Shown here piece after piece: positions 35,082-43,830 of a stretch of DNA of 64,000 nt. Numbering within the stretch: position 1 is the first letter of the stretch; the number at the start of each line of letters is the position of its first letter. Source of the DNA: an uncultured Clostridia bacterium. GTDB lineage: Bacteria > Bacillota > Clostridia > TANB77 > CAG-508. The DNA is taken from NCBI GenBank assembly GCA_934168305.1, contig CAKPNF010000009.1, positions 4,718 through 68,717 on the forward strand. The letters run 5' to 3'. Below the pieces are notes generated by a model that saw nothing but the letters and a program-made list of their open reading frames with translations, did not search any database and had not been told where the DNA came from. Position numbers and translations under genes: made by a program.

Positions 35082-35108
35082 GATGAACGAATTAAATGAG
35101 TGAAAGGA
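35082..35108 (+). repeat. GATGAACGA-type repeat before rpsD
   Basis: GATGAACGAATTAAATGAGT followed by GAAAGGA matches the repeats before rpsQ and adk. Its 3' end supplies the rpsD ribosome binding site. Confidence 0.6.
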
Positions 35109-35116
35109 GTATAAAA

Positions 35117-35743
35117 ATGGCAAGATATAAAGACGAACAATGTCGTAGATGCCGTAGAGAAGGACAAAAATTGTTCTTAAAAGGTGAAAGATGTTATACA
35201 GATAAATGTAGTATATCAAGAAGAAATTATGCACCAGGACAACATGGTCAAAAAAGAGCAAAACTATCTGAATACGGTACACAATTAAGAGAAAAACAAA
35301 AAACAAAAGCATATTATGGAGTTGGAGAAAAACAATTCAGAAAATATTTTGAAATGGCTTCAAATAAAAAAGGTGTAACAGGTGAAAATCTATTACAAAT
35401 ATTAGAAAGTAGATTAGACAATGTTGTATACAGATTAGGATTCGGAACATCTAGAGCTCAAGCAAGACAATTTGTAAACCACGGACAATTTGAAGTAAAT
35501 GGTAAAAAAGTTGATATACCATCATACTTAGTAAAAGCAGGAGATATAATAACTGTAAGAGAAAGCAAGAAAGACAACTCTACATTAAAAGCAAATATAG
35601 AATTAAATTCAGCTAGACCAGTTCCAGCTTGGTTAGAAAGAGATAACGAAAAAATAAGTGGTAAAGTAGTTAGATTATCAACTAGAGAAGATATTGATCT
35701 TCCAATAGAAGAACATTTAATAGTAGAGCTTTACTCAAAATAA
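35117..35743 (+). CDS. rpsD: 30S ribosomal protein S4
   Basis: Initiates 30S assembly; autoregulator in E. coli and B. subtilis. The N-terminal zinc site CRRCRREGQKLFLKGERCYTDKC and the S4 RNA-binding domain LESRLDNVVYRLGFGTSRAQARQFVNHGQFEVNGKK are present. ATG 35117 follows GAAAGGAG and gives MARYKDEQC; the frame is open 21 bases upstream. 208 residues. In many Firmicutes rpsD is elsewhere; here it keeps the rpsM-rpsK-rpsD-rpoA-rplQ order. Confidence 0.98.
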   Translation: MARYKDEQCRRCRREGQKLFLKGERCYTDKCSISRRNYAPGQHGQKRAKLSEYGTQLREKQKTKAYYGVGEKQFRKYFEMASNKKGVTGENLLQILESRLDNVVYRLGFGTSRAQARQFVNHGQFEVNGKKVDIPSYLVKAGDIITVRESKKDNSTLKANIELNSARPVPAWLERDNEKISGKVVRLSTREDIDLPIEEHLIVELYSK

Positions 35744-35853
35744 TAGTTTTTGAAAGTAAGTGTAAAGGTTTAATCAAAACTTTAAAATTTTACTTAAGAA
35801 AACTTATGAAGTTTTTAAGGAGTTTGAGAATAATCTCAATTTAGGAGGTAAAA

Positions 35854-36801
35854 ATGATAGAATTTGAAAAGCCAAATATTGAATGTCTAGAAATTGATGA
35901 AGCAAATAATTACGCAAAATTTGTATGTGAACCATTGGAAAGAGGATATGGTGTAACAATAGGAAATTCACTAAGAAGAATATTATTATCATCACTTCCA
36001 GGTTGTGCTATAACAAGTGTTAAAGTTGATGGTGTATTACATGAATTTTCAACAATACCAAATGTTGTAGAAGATGTACCTGAATTAATAGTAAATCTAA
36101 AAAATGTAAGATTGAAATTTGATGGAAATGAAGAAAAAATATTAAGAGTAAACTTTAAAGGTGAAGGAGAAGTTACAGCTGGCGATATACAAACAGATGG
36201 AACAGTGGAAATATTAAATCCTGACTTACATATAGCTACAGTTTCAGAAGGTGGAAACCTTGTAATGGAAATGACTGCAGATAGAGGAAGAGGATATAAT
36301 TCATCTGAACAAAACAAAAAGCCAAATCAAGATATATCTGTACTTCCAATTGATTCAATATATACACCAGTAAAAAAAGTAAACTATCAAGTTGAAAACA
36401 CTAGAGTTGGTCAAATGGTTGATTATGACAAATTAACTATAGAAGTATGGACAGATGGAAGTTTAAAAGCACATGAAGCTTTGAGTTTAGCTGCTAAAGT
36501 AATGACAGGACATTTAGAATTATTTATTGATTTATCTGAAACAACTAAAAATACACAAGTAATGGTTGAAAAAGAAGAATCTAAAAAGGAAAAAGTTCTA
36601 GAAATGTCTATCGAAGAATTAGAATTATCAGTTAGATCATACAATTGCTTAAAAAGAGCAAATATATCTACAGTTGAAGATTTAATCAGTAAATCAGAAA
36701 CTGAAATGATGAAAGTAAGAAACTTAGGTAAAAAGTCTTTTGATGAAGTAACTGCAAAATTACATTCATTAGGATTAGACTTTGCACAAGAAGAAGACTA
36801 A
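35854..36801 (+). CDS. rpoA: RNA polymerase alpha subunit
   Basis: Assembly platform of RNA polymerase. The N-terminal domain has FVCEPLERGYGVTIGNSLRRILLSSLPG and the dimerisation core. The C-terminal domain, EELELSVRSYNCLKRANISTVEDLISKSE, contacts promoter UP elements and activators. 315 residues, normal length. Confidence 0.98.
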   Translation: MIEFEKPNIECLEIDEANNYAKFVCEPLERGYGVTIGNSLRRILLSSLPGCAITSVKVDGVLHEFSTIPNVVEDVPELIVNLKNVRLKFDGNEEKILRVNFKGEGEVTAGDIQTDGTVEILNPDLHIATVSEGGNLVMEMTADRGRGYNSSEQNKKPNQDISVLPIDSIYTPVKKVNYQVENTRVGQMVDYDKLTIEVWTDGSLKAHEALSLAAKVMTGHLELFIDLSETTKNTQVMVEKEESKKEKVLEMSIEELELSVRSYNCLKRANISTVEDLISKSETEMMKVRNLGKKSFDEVTAKLHSLGLDFAQEED

Positions 36802-36827
36802 ATAAAAAATAAGGAAGGTGAAAAAAA

Positions 36828-37355
36828 TTGGCTACAAATAGAAAATTAGGTAGAACTACAGATATAAGAATGGCAATGTTAAAAAACTTAACAACAGACC
36901 TATTAGTATATGGAAAAGTTGAAACTACATTACCAAGAGCAAAAGAAGTAAAATCAATTGTTGATAGTCTAATATCACTTGCAATAAAAGAAAAAGATAA
37001 CTTTGAAGAAGTAGAAGTAAAAGTTGTTAAAGCAAAATTAGATTCAAAAGGTAATAAAGTTACAGAATTAACAAAAAGCAAAAATGGTAAAGAATTCTTA
37101 AAAGTAGTAAAAGAAGAAACTACTGAAAAAAGACAAAAAGATATGCCATCTAGATTAAATGCTAGAAGAAAAATAATGAGAAAAGTAAATAAAGTAAAAG
37201 ATGCTGATGGTAAAAACATAGATGTACCAGCAAAATTATTCGATGAAATAGCTCCTAAATACGCAGGTAAAAACGTAGGTGGATATACAAGAATAGTAAA
37301 AGCTGGACCTAGAAGAGGAGATGCAGCAGAAGTTGCTATATTACAATTAGTATAA
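36828..37355 (+). CDS. rplQ: 50S ribosomal protein L17, long form
   Basis: NRKLGRTTDIRMAMLKNLTTDLLVYGKVETTLPRAKEVK at the N-terminus and GGYTRIVKAGPRRGDAAEVAILQLV at the C-terminus are diagnostic. At 175 residues it is about 50 longer than the common form; the extra Lys/Glu-rich stretch lies about residues 58-110. The start is TTG at 36828 after GGAAGGTG. Last gene of the cluster, followed at once by a terminator. Confidence 0.96.
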   Translation: MATNRKLGRTTDIRMAMLKNLTTDLLVYGKVETTLPRAKEVKSIVDSLISLAIKEKDNFEEVEVKVVKAKLDSKGNKVTELTKSKNGKEFLKVVKEETTEKRQKDMPSRLNARRKIMRKVNKVKDADGKNIDVPAKLFDEIAPKYAGKNVGGYTRIVKAGPRRGDAAEVAILQLV

Positions 37356-37356
37356 A

Positions 37357-37382
37357 AAACGTCCCAAAAGGGATGTTTTTTT
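37357..37382 (+). terminator. Terminator of the ribosomal cluster
   Basis: AAACGTCCC-AAAA-GGGATGTTT followed by further Ts, two bases after the rplQ stop. Clean rho-independent terminator. Confidence 0.92.
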
Positions 37383-37489
37383 ATATTATTTTGATAACAT
37401 GATTGATGAGATATTTAATTTATGCTATTATTATGAAGTAATAAAAATCTGGAATTATTTCAATGAATTGGGAGGATATATAATTAAAA

Positions 37490-38134
37490 ATGGAGAAAAA
37501 AATTAAGGAATTTATAAAGAAAAATTTTAAATGGATTATATTGTTTATAGCTTTAATTGGATTTTTAGCTTTAGCAGAAGATGTATTTAATAAAGAAATA
37601 ATGAATGGAGATATAATTGGATATAAAATAATATCTACATTTTTAATATCAGATTTTGCAACACCTATTGCCAAATTTATTACGAATTTTGGCGGAGCGA
37701 TATTCTTAATACTTTTAGCAATTACTTTGTTTATTTTAATAAAAGACAAAAGAATAGGATTATCAATATTTATAAATTTACTTATTGTTACAGGATTAAA
37801 TCAAATAATAAAACATATATTGCAAAGACCACGTCCAACTGAATTTAGAATAATAGAAGAAACAGGATATAGTTTTCCTTCTGGACATTCTATGGTAAGT
37901 ATGGCATTCTATGGATATTTGATATATCTTATTTATAAATATATAAAAAATAAGTATGTTAAATGGATTTCCATTGTGATTTTAAGTATTCTGATATGTT
38001 CAATTGGAATAAGTAGAATTTATTTGGGAGTGCATTATACAAGTGATGTTTTAGGTGGATTTTTGTTATCAATGTCATATTTGGTTGTATTTATAAGTAC
38101 AGTTAATAAATTTTTGATAGAGAAAAATTATTAA
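37490..38134 (+). CDS. PAP2-type membrane phosphatase
   Basis: Integral membrane lipid phosphatase (phosphatidate/undecaprenyl-pyrophosphate type). The three-part PAP2 signature is complete: KHILQRPRP, PSGHSM, and SRIYLGVHYTSDVLGG with its catalytic histidines. About six hydrophobic segments in 214 residues. It may recycle undecaprenyl pyrophosphate or dephosphorylate phosphatidylglycerol phosphate; the substrate cannot be read from sequence. Own ribosome binding site GGGAGG. Confidence 0.88.
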   Translation: MEKKIKEFIKKNFKWIILFIALIGFLALAEDVFNKEIMNGDIIGYKIISTFLISDFATPIAKFITNFGGAIFLILLAITLFILIKDKRIGLSIFINLLIVTGLNQIIKHILQRPRPTEFRIIEETGYSFPSGHSMVSMAFYGYLIYLIYKYIKNKYVKWISIVILSILICSIGISRIYLGVHYTSDVLGGFLLSMSYLVVFISTVNKFLIEKNY

Positions 38135-38344
38135 GTATGTTGGGGTAAATTAAATATTAAAAAATTTTTTATAGGGATTATTTATTTTTATTAACATCTA
38201 GTATACAGCAAAAATACTCAGTTTTTCCAGAAAGAACATCATAATAAAAATTACTTGAACAAGAATTTGTACTAATAGGTCAATTAGAAGTGATTTACTA
38301 AATTTTATAGTATAATATATAAAAAAATATGAGAGGAACTAGAT

Positions 38345-39346
38345 ATGAAAAATAAAAAAGAAAAAATATTAAAAAGACTACTAATTATAGTATTAATTAT
38401 AATTGCAGTTATTGTGATTGCAATTACAGTAATTGGAAATTTTTTTGTAAATTATGCAATATTAAGAACGGGAAATGGTGGAGAAAGAGAAGTAAAAAAT
38501 GCAGATTCAATAGAAGTAACAAGTATGAATAATGAAGACGAGAGAATCATAAAAGAAAACAAAAATGACGAAAAACAATTTGCAGATGTATGGACTAAAA
38601 CCATAGAAAATAAAAAAGTTGAAGTAACAGCAAAAGATGGAATTATATTAAGAGGTACAGAGTACATAACAGACCAACAAAGTAAAAAATGGGTAATTGT
38701 TTTACATGGATATCATTCAAATCCTGATTCAGTTCTTTCAATAGGAATGCATTTTTCTAAAGAAGGATATAATGTGTTAATTCCAAGTATGAGAGCGTCA
38801 AATGAAAGTGAAGGAAAATATATAGGAATGGGATGGCTGGATAAGGATGATTTAAAATGTTGGATAAATTTGATTATAGAACAAAATAATGATGCTAAGA
38901 TAGCATTACATGGTTCATCAATGGGGGCGGCAACAGTATTAATGGCATCAGGAGATGAACTTCCAAATAATGTTAAAGCAGTAATAGAAGATAGTGGATA
39001 TACATCTGTATGGGATATTTTTGCATCAGAAGCAAAAGTTAGATTTAATTTACCAACGTTTCCAGTTTTAGATATGTTTGAATTGGTTGCAAATGTTAGA
39101 GCAAAATATGATATTAAGGAAGCATCTGCAATAGAGCAAGTAAAAAAATCTAGTATTCCAATATTATTTATTCATGGAGATAATGATGATTTTGTTCCTG
39201 AATATATGTGTGAACAATTATATGAAGCGGCAAATTGTAAAAAAGATAAATTAATAATACAAAATGCAGGACATACAGAGTCAAAATATAGAGAGCTAGA
39301 CAAGTATTATAGTAAAATATTTGAATTTTTAATAAACTTGATATAG
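38345..39346 (+). CDS. Membrane-anchored alpha/beta hydrolase
   Basis: One N-terminal membrane helix (about residues 12-36) precedes an extracytoplasmic hydrolase domain. WVIVLHGYHSNPDSV supplies the oxyanion region and LHGSSMGAATVLM the nucleophile elbow (GxSxG). The Asp in LFIHGDNDDFVPE and the His in NAGHTES complete the triad. At 333 residues it resembles YqkD-like surface esterases of Gram-positives. Substrate unknown. It is followed by a truncated glycosyltransferase whose remnant begins inside its last codons. Confidence 0.85.
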   Translation: MKNKKEKILKRLLIIVLIIIAVIVIAITVIGNFFVNYAILRTGNGGEREVKNADSIEVTSMNNEDERIIKENKNDEKQFADVWTKTIENKKVEVTAKDGIILRGTEYITDQQSKKWVIVLHGYHSNPDSVLSIGMHFSKEGYNVLIPSMRASNESEGKYIGMGWLDKDDLKCWINLIIEQNNDAKIALHGSSMGAATVLMASGDELPNNVKAVIEDSGYTSVWDIFASEAKVRFNLPTFPVLDMFELVANVRAKYDIKEASAIEQVKKSSIPILFIHGDNDDFVPEYMCEQLYEAANCKKDKLIIQNAGHTESKYRELDKYYSKIFEFLINLI

Positions 39347-40268
39347 TTGGATTGATTATCCATATACTGAAGGCTATATGTCAGATCAATTAAATTATAT
39401 GCTTGAAAATTTAGAAAATATCTTTGATAGAAAAATAGATTTAGATAAAACATATTTAGCACTATATAATGCTGATAGTAGACCAAATGAAAATACTTTT
39501 AGGGAAATAATTCAAAAAATAGAAAATAACAATGTAGTACAACAATATTCATATTGTATGCAAAATTATGAAAAGATAAAAGGTATACCAAGAGGTTTTT
39601 CAATATATCAATCCAATTTTGAACTTAAAACGGGACTAATAAATAGTTTTTTCAAAAGCAATATATTATATACACACATTGTTGGACATGGATTAATTAT
39701 TAATATGAAATTATTAAAAGAATTAGGAAACTTTAATACTGAATTTTGGTGTGAAGATATATATTTAGGAATCCAACTAAAATTCAATAACATAAAAATA
39801 ATACCATTATTAACTTTGGAAAATATGGAGACACCTGATAAATTAAGTAAAATAATAAAGCAAAATTCTGTATGGTTTAAAACTACAAGTCAATTTTGGA
39901 AAATATATAAAGATATAGTAAAAAGAAGACAAGATAAAAATAAAATCAATGGATTATTAGGAGTGTTGAATGAATTCAGATGCGCAATAAATTGGATAAG
40001 CCTTCCAATAATATTGTTGATATCAATTATAATTTCTATTATTATAAGAAAATATGCATTATTATTATCAATTATAGTTAGTTATGTTATATATATTATA
40101 GTAAATACAAGATGTACTATAAATATAATTAATAAATTAGATAATAAAAAATATAGAGCAACTCTAAAATTAATAATAGATGTTTTAATTGCTACAACAA
40201 TATCAAATATAGGACCATTATATTCAATAATCTTTAATAAAAAAGAAAAATATAAAACGGAGAGATAA
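39342..40268 (+). pseudogene. Truncated glycosyltransferase family 2 remnant
   Basis: The C-terminal two thirds of a membrane GT2. ATG at 39378 begins MSDQLNYMLENLENIF, but the coherent frame is open from 39342 and overlaps the end of the hydrolase gene. The N-terminal nucleotide-binding segment is missing. Retained are a DxD-like stretch (LALYNADSRPNENTF), the acceptor-side motif EFWCEDIYLGIQLK, a QxxxW-like QNSVWFKT, and three or four C-terminal membrane helices. Without the donor site it is unlikely to be active. Deletion with the hydrolase fused upstream is the simplest explanation. Confidence 0.72.
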
Positions 40269-40273
40269 TTTTT

Positions 40274-40957
40274 ATGGATGAGGGAAAAATTGTAATAGTA
40301 GAAGGGACATCTTGTGTAGGAAAAACGACTTTATGCGATAATTTAAAGAAACATGGATGGATTGTGTTGCCAGAGGCAATTAGATACTTAGAAAAAGAAA
40401 CAAATAAACAAGGAGACGAAGCATCTCCAATACCAGGCACACAAGAAGAGGAGGAATATTATCAAGACCAATTGTTTAGAGTAGAAAGACGAAAAATACT
40501 AAAAGCAAATGAATTAAGAAAGCAAGGTAAAAAAGTAATAGTGGATAAAAGTGCAATTGCAACTATAGCTACAGCCAAAGTGTTTGAAGAACAAAAAGGG
40601 TTTAATGGAACGTTTAAAAGAGCATATATGAAATATTGCAAAATGTTACAAGAGTTGAAAGATAAAGGATTGATAGAATGTGATGTATTCTTACTCTTAA
40701 CAGCAGATTATAATACAATATGTGAGAGAAATAAAACAAGAAATCATATATTAGAGGGAGTATGGCTCGAAGAAGAAACAATAGCAAATCAAAGACAAAT
40801 ACTTGAGAGTATGACAAATCAAATAGTTGGAATTGTTAACAAAAGTACTATTAAGAAGAAAATTTTAGATACAAGTAATTTGACTAAAAAACAAGTTTTG
40901 GATGAAATTAATGAATTTTTAAACAATTGGGAAAGAGATGAATTAGAAATATATTAG
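40274..40957 (+). CDS. P-loop nucleotide/deoxynucleoside kinase-like protein
   Basis: 227 residues with an N-terminal Walker A, GKIVIVEGTSCVGKTTLCDNL, and a KKVIVDKSAIATIA segment followed by a lid-like region around CERNKTRNHILEG. This matches AAA_33/thymidylate-kinase-like small-molecule kinases. The substrate could be a nucleoside, nucleotide or modified base; not determined. It starts five bases after the broken glycosyltransferase and is followed ten bases later by a PHP-domain phosphoesterase, suggesting an operon. Confidence 0.7.
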   Translation: MDEGKIVIVEGTSCVGKTTLCDNLKKHGWIVLPEAIRYLEKETNKQGDEASPIPGTQEEEEYYQDQLFRVERRKILKANELRKQGKKVIVDKSAIATIATAKVFEEQKGFNGTFKRAYMKYCKMLQELKDKGLIECDVFLLLTADYNTICERNKTRNHILEGVWLEEETIANQRQILESMTNQIVGIVNKSTIKKKILDTSNLTKKQVLDEINEFLNNWERDELEIY

Positions 40958-40967
40958 GGGGATAAAA

Positions 40968-41828
40968 ATGATAGATTTGCATACACATACAAATTATTCA
41001 GATGGAACATGGTGTTTAAAAAAATTGTTATCGGAAGCAGAAAATGCGAATATTGAAGTATTATCTATAACAGACCATAATACTGTTAATAGTTATAAAG
41101 AATTAGAAAAAATAAATGTTAAAGATATATTTAAAGGGGATATAATACCAGGGATAGAATTTAGTACAGTATTTGATGGCGTAATGTTTCATTTATTAGC
41201 TTATGATTTTGACTACAAAAAAATAAATAATTTTATATTTGAGAATTATGAAGATAAGAAACCAGATTTAGAAAAAGAATTTAATTATATGATAAAAAGT
41301 TGCAAGAAAAATAATATAAAAATAGGAAATCTTAAATATAAAAAAGACAAAGGATGGCCAATAGACATTATTTTCCCAGAGATAAAGAAACATGTAGAAA
41401 ACAAAGAGTATTTTAAACAAGAAGAATGGGATGATATAGATATATTTTATAATTCTTGTGTGACTAATAAAAAATTTCCAGTATTCGTAGATTTTAGTAT
41501 TCACTATCCAAAAGCAAATATAGTTGCTAATGCAGTTAGAAATGCAGGTGGAAAGCTTTTTGTAGCGCATATTTTCAAATATCATTTAGAGGATTCAATT
41601 AGTTTTTTAGATACATTAAAACAAAATGGTATTATTGATGGAGTAGAAGTATACCATTCAAGTTTTTCAGAAGAACAAATAAAAATTTTAGAGAAATATT
41701 GTAGAGATAATGATTTACCTATGTCTGGTGGAAGTGATTGTCATGGAGAAAAAAAACAAAATAGAAAAATTGGAAAGGGATATGGAAATTTAAATATAAG
41801 TAAAGAGATATTAAATAAATGGAATTAA
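40968..41828 (+). CDS. PHP-domain metal-dependent phosphoesterase
   Basis: Polymerase-and-histidinol-phosphatase fold. Metal ligands are MIDLHTHTNYSDGT (HxH), ITDHNT, a Glu in IIPGIEFST, the later VAHIFKYH, and GGSDCHGEK (DxH). The same architecture is seen in YciV/RNase AM, which acts on nucleoside bisphosphates or RNA 5' ends. A large insertion lies about residues 75-185. 286 residues. Coupled to the upstream kinase-like gene. Substrate uncertain. Confidence 0.82.
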   Translation: MIDLHTHTNYSDGTWCLKKLLSEAENANIEVLSITDHNTVNSYKELEKINVKDIFKGDIIPGIEFSTVFDGVMFHLLAYDFDYKKINNFIFENYEDKKPDLEKEFNYMIKSCKKNNIKIGNLKYKKDKGWPIDIIFPEIKKHVENKEYFKQEEWDDIDIFYNSCVTNKKFPVFVDFSIHYPKANIVANAVRNAGGKLFVAHIFKYHLEDSISFLDTLKQNGIIDGVEVYHSSFSEEQIKILEKYCRDNDLPMSGGSDCHGEKKQNRKIGKGYGNLNISKEILNKWN

Positions 41829-41933
41829 TATAATTATTAAATAAATGGTTCTACTTTATTGATATATATAGTTTTGTATGCTATTATAATAATTATATAA
41901 GATAATTTTAAAAAATTTTAAGGAGTTTAAATA

Positions 41934-42530
41934 ATGAAAGTTTTATTTGCAACAACAAATCCAGCAAAAATAAATAAATATGCAGAAAAATTAAAAGAAA
42001 AAAATATAAAAGTTTTAACAATTAAAGATTTAGGAATAAATTTAAAACCAGAGGAAACAGGAAAAAATGCTATAGAAAACGCTTATATAAAAGCAAAAGC
42101 ATATTATGATGTAACAAAAATTACAACTATAGGAATGGATAATAACTTATATATAGAAGAATTGCCAGAAGAAAAACAACCAGGAACTCATGTAAGAAGG
42201 ATAAATGGGAAAGAATTAAATGATGATGAAATGATTGAATATTATTGTAATTTAGTTAATGAGTATGGGGGAAAATTAACTGCTAAATGGGTATATGGAA
42301 TGGTAATATATGATGGAAAGGAACCAAAGGAATATAGTTGGAGTAAAAGTCATTTTTATTTTGTAGATAAAGCTTGTAAAAAAAGAAATCCAGGTTATCC
42401 ATTAGATTCAATATCAATTATGCCAGAATGCAATAAATATTTTGTTGATTTGACAGAAGAAGACAGAAATAAAAATAAAGAAAATTATAAAGAAGAGGAT
42501 GTTATTGATTTTATAGTAAAAAATGTGTAG
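41934..42530 (+). CDS. HAM1/RdgB-like non-canonical NTP pyrophosphatase
   Basis: Removes deaminated purine NTPs (ITP, XTP) from the pool in typical family members. FATTNPAKINKYAEKL is the N-terminal nucleotide site; TTIGMDNNLYIEELPEEKQPG corresponds to the TxxEDSGLxVDALxGxPG region, and WSKSHFYF plus PGYPLDSIS to the distal motifs. At 198 residues the length is normal, but the central motif is divergent (GMDNN for EDSG), so substrate range may differ. A second, broken relative is at 55226. Confidence 0.78.
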   Translation: MKVLFATTNPAKINKYAEKLKEKNIKVLTIKDLGINLKPEETGKNAIENAYIKAKAYYDVTKITTIGMDNNLYIEELPEEKQPGTHVRRINGKELNDDEMIEYYCNLVNEYGGKLTAKWVYGMVIYDGKEPKEYSWSKSHFYFVDKACKKRNPGYPLDSISIMPECNKYFVDLTEEDRNKNKENYKEEDVIDFIVKNV

Positions 42531-42539
42531 ATAGAAGTA

Positions 42540-43014
42540 AAAAAACGTCTAATTAATAAAGCTTTTCCTGTTATGTGTGCAAATGAAGAACAGATAAAAA
42601 GTATGGTTATTGTAAATGATATAGCAGAAAACCTAATTAAATCATTTATGCCAGGACCAATTACATTAATATTAAAGAAGAAAAAGGATTTACCAGAATA
42701 TGTAACAAATGGAAAAGATACAATTGCAGTTAGAATGGCAACATCAAAATCAATAAAAGAACTAATTTTAAACTTGGGAAGTCCAATTTTTATGACAAGT
42801 GCAAATCAAAGTGGAGAAAAGGAATACGATAATTTAGATGAAATAGAAAAATGTTGTCCACTTTTAGATGGTATGATGGAAGGAAATGTTATTTTTTCTA
42901 AAGGAAGCACAATTGTAGATTGTTCTTCGAATTAAATAAAGATATTAAGAGAAGGACCAATATCAAAAGAGCAAATAAAAAATAGTAATTTGTCGCTGAA
43001 AGTATCTTTCTAAT
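42540..43014 (+). pseudogene. Remnant of a Sua5/YrdC (threonylcarbamoyl-AMP synthase) gene
   Basis: Coding similarity begins KKRLINKAFPVMCANEEQI and runs through SFMPGPITLILKKKKDLPEYV, VRMATSKSIKELI and GSPIFMTSANQSGEKE to GSTIVDCSSN. It then hits TAA at 42933-42935 and continues in frame as IKILREGPISKEQI to a stop near 43014. The N-terminal PTDTVYGL region is missing. The intact enzyme makes the t6A precursor for tRNA and is essential, so a functional copy should exist elsewhere in the genome. Confidence 0.85.
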
Positions 43015-43094
43015 CATAAAGAAAAATGAAATTAAAATTAAAAGTGAGTGATATGCTCATTTTTAGTATTTTATATAAAAATTTATTGAAAATA

Positions 43095-43123
43095 TTGAAA
43101 AAAATATTTTATTATGTTAATAT
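43095..43123 (+). promoter_or_regulatory. Promoter of the 43181 gene
   Basis: TTGAAA at 43095-43100 and TAATAT at 43118-43123 are 17 bases apart, in an AT-rich context. Confidence 0.5.
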
Positions 43124-43157
43124 AAGAACATTAAAAATGTAACAGGTAAACTTAGTT

Positions 43158-43171
43158 GTCAATTGACAAGG
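43158..43171. promoter_or_regulatory. Perfect palindrome just before a ribosome binding site
   Basis: TTGTCAATTGACAA, a 14-base perfect dyad, immediately precedes the AGGAGG of the gene at 43181. It could be an operator or an RNA hairpin that limits ribosome access. Confidence 0.5.
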
Positions 43172-43180
43172 AGGTAAAGC

Positions 43181-43486
43181 ATGAAAAAGATAAAAAGAGT
43201 TTTATACCCAGAAAAAGATGTATATGGAGGAGAGATTGTAGCAAGAGTTTATATGGAAGACTTAGAATATCCAGTGTATATACTACGGTCAGGAAGAACT
43301 ATGTATACTGCGGATACATATATAGGTGTCAAAAATTCGATATTTGTTGGTTACAATGAAATAGGTAGGCTGAAACGTAAAATTAACAAAAAAGTTAAAC
43401 AAGGTTATATTACAGAAGAGCAGGGAATTAGATGCATTTTAACGACTGTATGTAATATTGTTGAAGATGAATTAGGACTTCTTTAA
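43181..43486 (+). CDS. Small conserved-looking protein of unknown function
   Basis: 101 residues, soluble, basic at the start (MKKIKRVLYPEKDVYGGEIVARVYMEDLEYP) and with a helical C-terminus ending CNIVEDELGLL. Good ribosome binding site AAGGAGG, its own promoter and a terminator downstream support it as a real gene. Family not recognised. Confidence 0.6.
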   Translation: MKKIKRVLYPEKDVYGGEIVARVYMEDLEYPVYILRSGRTMYTADTYIGVKNSIFVGYNEIGRLKRKINKKVKQGYITEEQGIRCILTTVCNIVEDELGLL

Positions 43487-43521
43487 AAGATATTCATGCT
43501 AGATATGATTTAAAGCAAGAA

Positions 43522-43549
43522 AAAAGTGGTTACAAATGTAGCCACTTTT
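43522..43549 (+). terminator. Terminator after the 43181 gene
   Basis: AAAAGTGGTTAC paired with GTAGCCACTTTTA. Short and strong, 36 bases after the stop codon. Confidence 0.82.
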
Positions 43550-43663
43550 ATTGTAGGAAAGTCTTATGTTTTAAGTTAGGATAAAAATTCACAATATAAA
43601 CACAATTATATAATATAATTAATTGAATAATTTAGAAAAAAAGCAAATAATGGTAAGTTTGTG

Positions 43664-43829
43664 TTGACGAAGATTTATATTAGTAATAATGCTACTTTAG
43701 CTCGGTTTAATTTTGATTGAGGATTACTCAGTTGGATAACAGAGAAGCTGAAATGCCTATGTGACAAATTACAATTTAGTAATTAGTTAGAAAAATAGTA
43801 ATTTATAGAATAGAAAGGAAATGTGATTA
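43664..43829 (+). promoter_or_regulatory. Leader with two hairpins before the ATP-grasp-like gene
   Basis: A possible promoter TTGACG (43664-43669) and TAATGC (43687-43692), 17 bases apart, opens a leader of about 140 bases. Two hairpins are visible: CTCGGTT / GATTGAG (43701-43721) and CTCAGTT-GGAT-AACAGAG (43727-43744). The leader has more G and C than its surroundings. No known riboswitch could be assigned. The rest of the 344-base gap (43550-43663) holds only AT-rich sequence. Confidence 0.45.
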
Positions 43830-43830
43830 T

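Noticed and set aside
43715..43765. tRNA-like stretch (GGATTACTCAGTTGGATAAC resembles a D-arm)
   Set aside because: No matching acceptor stem, anticodon arm or T-arm (GGTTCGAATCC) could be found downstream; it is better explained as a hairpin CTCAGTT/AACAGAG in the leader of the next gene.
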